The position numbers were made by a program, and so were the translations under genes. Positions 60,000 through 64,000 of a stretch of 64,000 nt of DNA are shown here, piece after piece. Numbering within the stretch: position 1 is the first letter of the stretch; each line of letters starts with the position of its first letter. Under the pieces are notes generated by a model. The model was not told the DNA's origin and ran no database searches. It was given only the letters and a program-made list of their open reading frames with translations. Where the stretch lies: the NCBI RefSeq assembly GCF_040939455.1, contig NC_134120.1, forward strand, positions 60,493,501 to 60,557,500, read 5' to 3'. This DNA is from Microcebus murinus (taxonomy: Eukaryota > Chordata > Mammalia > Primates > Cheirogaleidae).

Positions 60000-61695
60000 G
60001 CTGGAACAGGCAGATGTCAGAGCCTGCCACAGACTTGCACCCCCACAGCCCAGAAACGCTTGCTGTTTGTGTGTTAGGTCCTGCTTGGCTGACTTGCTGC
60101 CCTTGCCACCGCACCATAAATGCCCTGAGCCAGGCTGTCAACTTCAGGCCGCTGGCCTACCAAGCTGCCACACTCAGTGTTGTTAGAGATACAAAGAGTT
60201 ATTAGACTACAAAGCAGTTGGCATTAGTGTTCTTGAAATGAGTTACAGATTGTCAGATTTTGCCAAGATTATTAACAACACAGAGAATCCTGTGTGGGAA
60301 TTGTTAGCCATTCCAGACAACCACAAGGTGATTTTTGTGCAAGGAGGTAGGTGCAGCAAATTCAGTGTGGTCCCCTTAAACCTGATTGGCCTCAAAGCAG
60401 GAAGGTGTGCTGACTGTGGTGACAGGAGCTTGGTCAGCCAAGGATTCTATGTATGTCCAGTGGAACCCCAAAGTAGAAGCATGAATATTCCATTCTGCAT
60501 TGGCAGTGCCAAAGGAGATAATGCTTTAGAAAAAAGATTTCTTGATAAAGCTCTTGAACTTAGTACGATATCCTTGAAAGGACATAGGTCTGTGGGAGCA
60601 CCCGGTCCTCTCTGTGTAATGCCATCACAATTGAAGATGTTCAGAAGCTGGCCGCCTTCATGAAAAATTTTTTGGAGATGCATCAGCTATGAAAACATCC
60701 TAACCAGTATATATTCTGCCCTTCAATGACATACAAAATTTAAGACATCTGGGAATGGCTACCAAAAGTTAACAAATATAGTATTTTTCTCAAATGAACA
60801 TACTTATTCTAGATTCTTTTTTCAGAGAACAACAGCAAAACATCCACAGCTCTGCAAAGCTAGTGGAGTCAATTTAACAATCAATTTAATTCTGTCTTGA
60901 ACTGGAAGCATTTAAAAAATTTTCCTGTTGCTTTTCTAATGAATTCCAGCTTATTTTGTCTTTGCTATTGCTTTTTCTAGCTACAGCTCCATATTCAAAT
61001 ACACCTGTGGACTTAATCATGCAAGCTGTAATTAATTATTTCGGGAACTGTGGGAACATACAGCATGGAGGGTTGGTGGGGTCCTCTAGGTGCTAGACAG
61101 CGTGGGGTGGGGGGGCCTCCTGGGTTCAGCAGCTGTTGGTTAAGGTCAACACTGATCATCTGAAGAGCACTTAGGAGTACCAGGTAAAAGGGCAAACTGC
61201 AGATCTTTTTTATAAAGAGATAAAAGTGACTATATATGAAATTATGTAAGTCTATTTTTAATACCATATACTTTATATTTCTAATAATATGGTTCTCAGT
61301 AATACATGTAGGGACTTTTAGAATTTGTTAAATCCTTGACCTTGTGCATTGTAGCATTCCACTTGTACCTTCTCCTTAGCCCTCCTGTCCTTTTAAGATG
61401 TTTCATGGACAGACAAGATCTAGAAGTTCTTGATTCATTTTTACTCTTCTTTTACTAGGTAGAAGAGAAGTTGGCTGGATAGTTTGTTTAAAAAAAATCA
61501 TGCTGTTAAACTGAAAATTTCTGTTGAACTCCCTTATCTTTGGTTCACTTGACTGTTTCCTTTGTAGTGTTTGACCACAGTGATACTTTGAGTTCTAGAT
61601 CTCTGCTGAAAAGTAGTTTCCCCTACTTTTTATCTGTTGTTAGTATTTTATGTTGAATATGTGGAGAACATTAAAGTCCTAAAACATCTCAAAAA
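60000..61695 (+). pseudogene. PSAT1P: Processed pseudogene of phosphoserine aminotransferase PSAT1
   Basis: An intronless copy of the PSAT1 mRNA (the enzyme makes phosphoserine in serine synthesis). A 5' UTR remnant runs to 60115, the decayed coding region from 60116 to 60692, and a long 3' UTR to about 61690, ending cattaaagtcctaaaacatct before an A-tail. The TSD aagaaataataata is perfect at 59986-59999 and 61696-61709. The start ATG is ATA (60116-60118) and a TAG stops the frame after 29 codons. Recognisable blocks are [52 protein letters not shown] and SLKGHRSVG. About 175 codons are missing between GAWSA and SQGFYV (joint near 60435), which removes the pyridoxal-phosphate lysine. It cannot encode an enzyme. 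Confidence 0.95.
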
Positions 61696-61709
61696 AAGAA
61701 ATAATAATA

Positions 61710-62607
61710 AAATAGATTTGTTTTTTAAAAGATCTAATTGATTTGCTAGGTTTTTGTTGACAAAAAGTAGCCTTTAGCTTCTATTAATTCACTAAAAAAT
61801 AAATTCAGAAACACAGATGTAAATGTGTGAGAAATTAACACTTGGGCAAGGATTATATAAATATATGGTATATGAACACACAATAAGTTTTTTCTTAATT
61901 CTTGCAGATTTAAATTCCAAAAAGCTCCTGGTCCTGTCCATCTCTCTAGTTTGTTCAAAGACTACAAGGAGACGTATTAAAGAATATGAAGCATAAAATG
62001 TTATCATTGGCAAATCAAAAACTCCTTCAAACTTTTATCTATGGAAAGATGTGCAGGTGAAAACAAAAAGGAAGGAGGGAGAGCTGAAGGCCGTTGAACC
62101 ACCTAGCGACAGCCACTTAGAAAGGCAAGAGCAGCACCCCAGGTCGATATTTAAGGTCAGCAACCAACCAGAGCTCCCCTACGGACGCCGATCCTCAGCA
62201 GTTACAATTACAGAAAATACATTTCAGAAACACTTGCTCTGCGCCCTCCCCTCTTTTTTCACGAAGCCACAGATTTCAGGTTTGTTGAAAAGTATTTCTT
62301 TTCCTTTCCAAGAAAGGGGATTTCAACCTCCCCTCATAAACCAGCAGTCATACTGTACACATATCCATTTTTAAATTAGCTAGAAAATCATTTAATCTAT
62401 GGTAATATTAATATAATTCATAAAGCAAAACAGAAAATATAACCTATTAGAATACAACCATGAATTCTGCTATAATTTTGTATACACTAAGTGAATCACC
62501 TGGCATTTTTTTTTGTATTAATAGTTTTCTTTATTTATTTGTTATGACTCGATCTGATCTTAGAGTCATAAAACAAACAAGTGGAGTAACCAGAAACCTA
62601 TCACAAC
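61710..62607. other. Intergenic, no gene recognised
   Basis: AT-rich unique sequence. The longest frame (107 codons, 62051-62374) has no recognised family and no supporting signals. Confidence 0.4.
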
Positions 62608-63560
62608 TTTTTTTTTTTGGTTACAATGTATATCTTTATCTCTCCCTAAAAAGGGATAGAGGTAATCCCTCCCCCTCCAAAAATGCTCGCCACTTCCTTA
62701 AGATGTGGGACTCCCCCCCCTCAATCCTTGGTGAGCACTACTACCATTTGAGCACCACAGTTTTAATCAGTCAGTACCAATTTGATGGTGAGTACATGTG
62801 GAGCCCATTTTCCTGATCTTGTGTCACCTCACTTTGGATAACGGGCTTAAGCTTAATCCAGGATAGCATAAATGGTGCTAGCTCACTGTTGTTTCTTAGA
62901 ATTCAGTAATATTACATTGTGAACAAATACCAAATTTTGATTATCCACTCATGAATTGATGGGCACTTGGGTTGTTTCCATGTCCTTGCAATAGTGAATT
63001 GTGCTGCCATAAACATTCGGGTGCAGATGTCTTTATAAAAGAATGTCTTATGCTCTTTTGGGTAGATGCCCAACAATGCTATTGCTGGGTCGAATGGTAT
63101 TTCTATTTCTAGCTGTTTGAGATATCTCAAAATTCTTTTTCACAGAGGTGGCAATTTGCAGTCCCACCAGCAGTGTAAAAGTGTTCCTGTCTCTCCACAT
63201 CCTCACCAGCATTTGTTGTTTTGGGATTTCTTGATACAGGCCATTCTCACTGGGGTTAGGTGGTATCTAATTGTGGTTTTGATTTGCATTTCTCTAATGA
63301 TTAGAGATGTTAAACGTTTTTTTATATGTTTGCAGGCCATTATTCTGTCTTCTTGGGAGAAGTTTCTGTTCAAATTTAAAAGTTTCTGCACTGTCAAGGA
63401 AACGATCATTAGAGCAAATAGACAACCCACAGATTGGGAGAAAATATTCGCTCTCTACACTTCTGATAAAGGTCTAATAACAAGAATCTACCTAGAACTT
63501 TAAAGAATAAACAAGAAAAAATCAAACAACCCCATCAAGAAATGACCAATGGAAATGAAC
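62608..63560 (-). mobile_element. L1 3' end with 5' inversion (twin priming)
   Basis: From the T-run at 62608 to about 63371 this is an L1 3' end on the minus strand, with the same 3' UTR type as 47097-48308. From about 63372 to 63560 the next-upstream L1 piece is on the plus strand ([20 protein letters not shown], then [13 protein letters not shown]). The two pieces are contiguous in L1 order, with about 5 bp (tgaac) present in both. This is the pattern of twin priming. I found no convincing TSD. Confidence 0.85.
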
Positions 63561-64000
63561 TGGCATGTTTTAATAACTTAACACTGGTTACAATTTTAAA
63601 GTTTTATAATATTCTGGAGCTTCATACAATGCTGGGGCCTGGGGAGGGCCATTTTTACAGATTATAGATATCTGATTTATAATATATTTGGATTATAATA
63701 GTTCTGAAAATTATATTCAAATTGAAAATTGAAACAATAGAGTAATGATTACTCTGACATGACCAAAGTCACAGTTAATAAATGGCAAAAAATAATTCAA
63801 ACATAAGTCAGCAGGCTTTACTGCCACACTGCCATGATATAAATACCTGTCTTAGCAGAGTCTGTGGTAAGCTAACCACATAACCCACCCTGACTCCACT
63901 CAACACGTCCTTAAAAATCTTTCTCAAAATTGTTCTTAAGTAGAGCAACTCAATTCAGTACTTAAGATTCTCATACTCTGTAAGGTAAGGGAATGAACTG
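63561..64000. other. Right flank, no gene recognised
   Basis: AT-rich unique sequence to the window end. Nothing supported. Confidence 0.4.

Noticed and set aside
60238..60663. 141-codon PSAT1-like frame as a functional short gene
   Set aside because: It starts at an internal Met, lacks the cofactor-binding lysine region, runs out of frame near the end and lies in a retrocopy with a TSD and A-tail.
1..64000. CRISPR arrays, tRNA or rRNA genes, bacterial-type operons
   Set aside because: No spaced direct repeats, cloverleaf sequences or rRNA wording were seen; the window is plainly primate nuclear DNA.

Overview
This is nuclear DNA of a strepsirrhine primate, most likely a lemur. The three Alu copies carry the lemur/galago-type segment around 'ggccaattaatttcttt', and the young L1 elements have a lemur-type 5' UTR and 3' end. 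A short piggyBac-type element flanked by TTAA sits inside an L1. Recent piggyBac activity among primates is known from mouse lemur, so Microcebus is the best guess; this is an inference, not a proof.

The window holds two intact protein-coding genes. An intronless olfactory receptor gene (class II, family 2-like, 310 aa) lies on the minus strand at 5364-6296. A four-exon SPATA31-family spermatogenesis gene lies on the plus strand at 36119-41772. Its exons 1-3 are too short to show as long ORFs, but all three junctions keep phase, giving a predicted 1407-aa protein. A processed PSAT1 pseudogene with a perfect 14-bp target-site duplication (TSD) sits at 60000-61695.

Roughly half of the window is L1. 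From left to right: a 5'-inverted (twin-primed) L1 (1.8-3.7 kb); an internally deleted L1, called A here, with intact ORF1 and endonuclease but no reverse transcriptase (6.6-10.6 kb); a nest from 16.4 to 33.5 kb in which an older L1 abuts a full-length L1 that was later split by a younger L1, called C here, retaining RT but missing most of ORF1 and the endonuclease; a minus-strand L1 (47.1-52.7 kb) split by a second copy, B, of the RT-less element; and another inverted L1 (62.6-63.6 kb). Other repeats are Alus, MIRs, an L2, a MER5A, a hAT-type non-autonomous element, two solo LTRs of one endogenous retrovirus family with their own 4-bp TSDs, and a third LTR-like stretch.

The most interesting signals are: (1) copies A and B share one deletion junction and neighbouring derived bases but have different TSDs, so an RT-less, ORF1-plus-endonuclease L1 derivative has apparently been mobilised; (2) a long open frame antisense to the L1 5' UTR recurs in several copies; (3) the piggyBac-type insertion; (4) the complete SPATA31 model, with a same-strand solo LTR about 1.9 kb upstream. 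The remaining intervals (for example 10.6-13.4, 43.7-46.7, 52.7-54.7 and 56.0-57.8 kb) show no gene that I can support.
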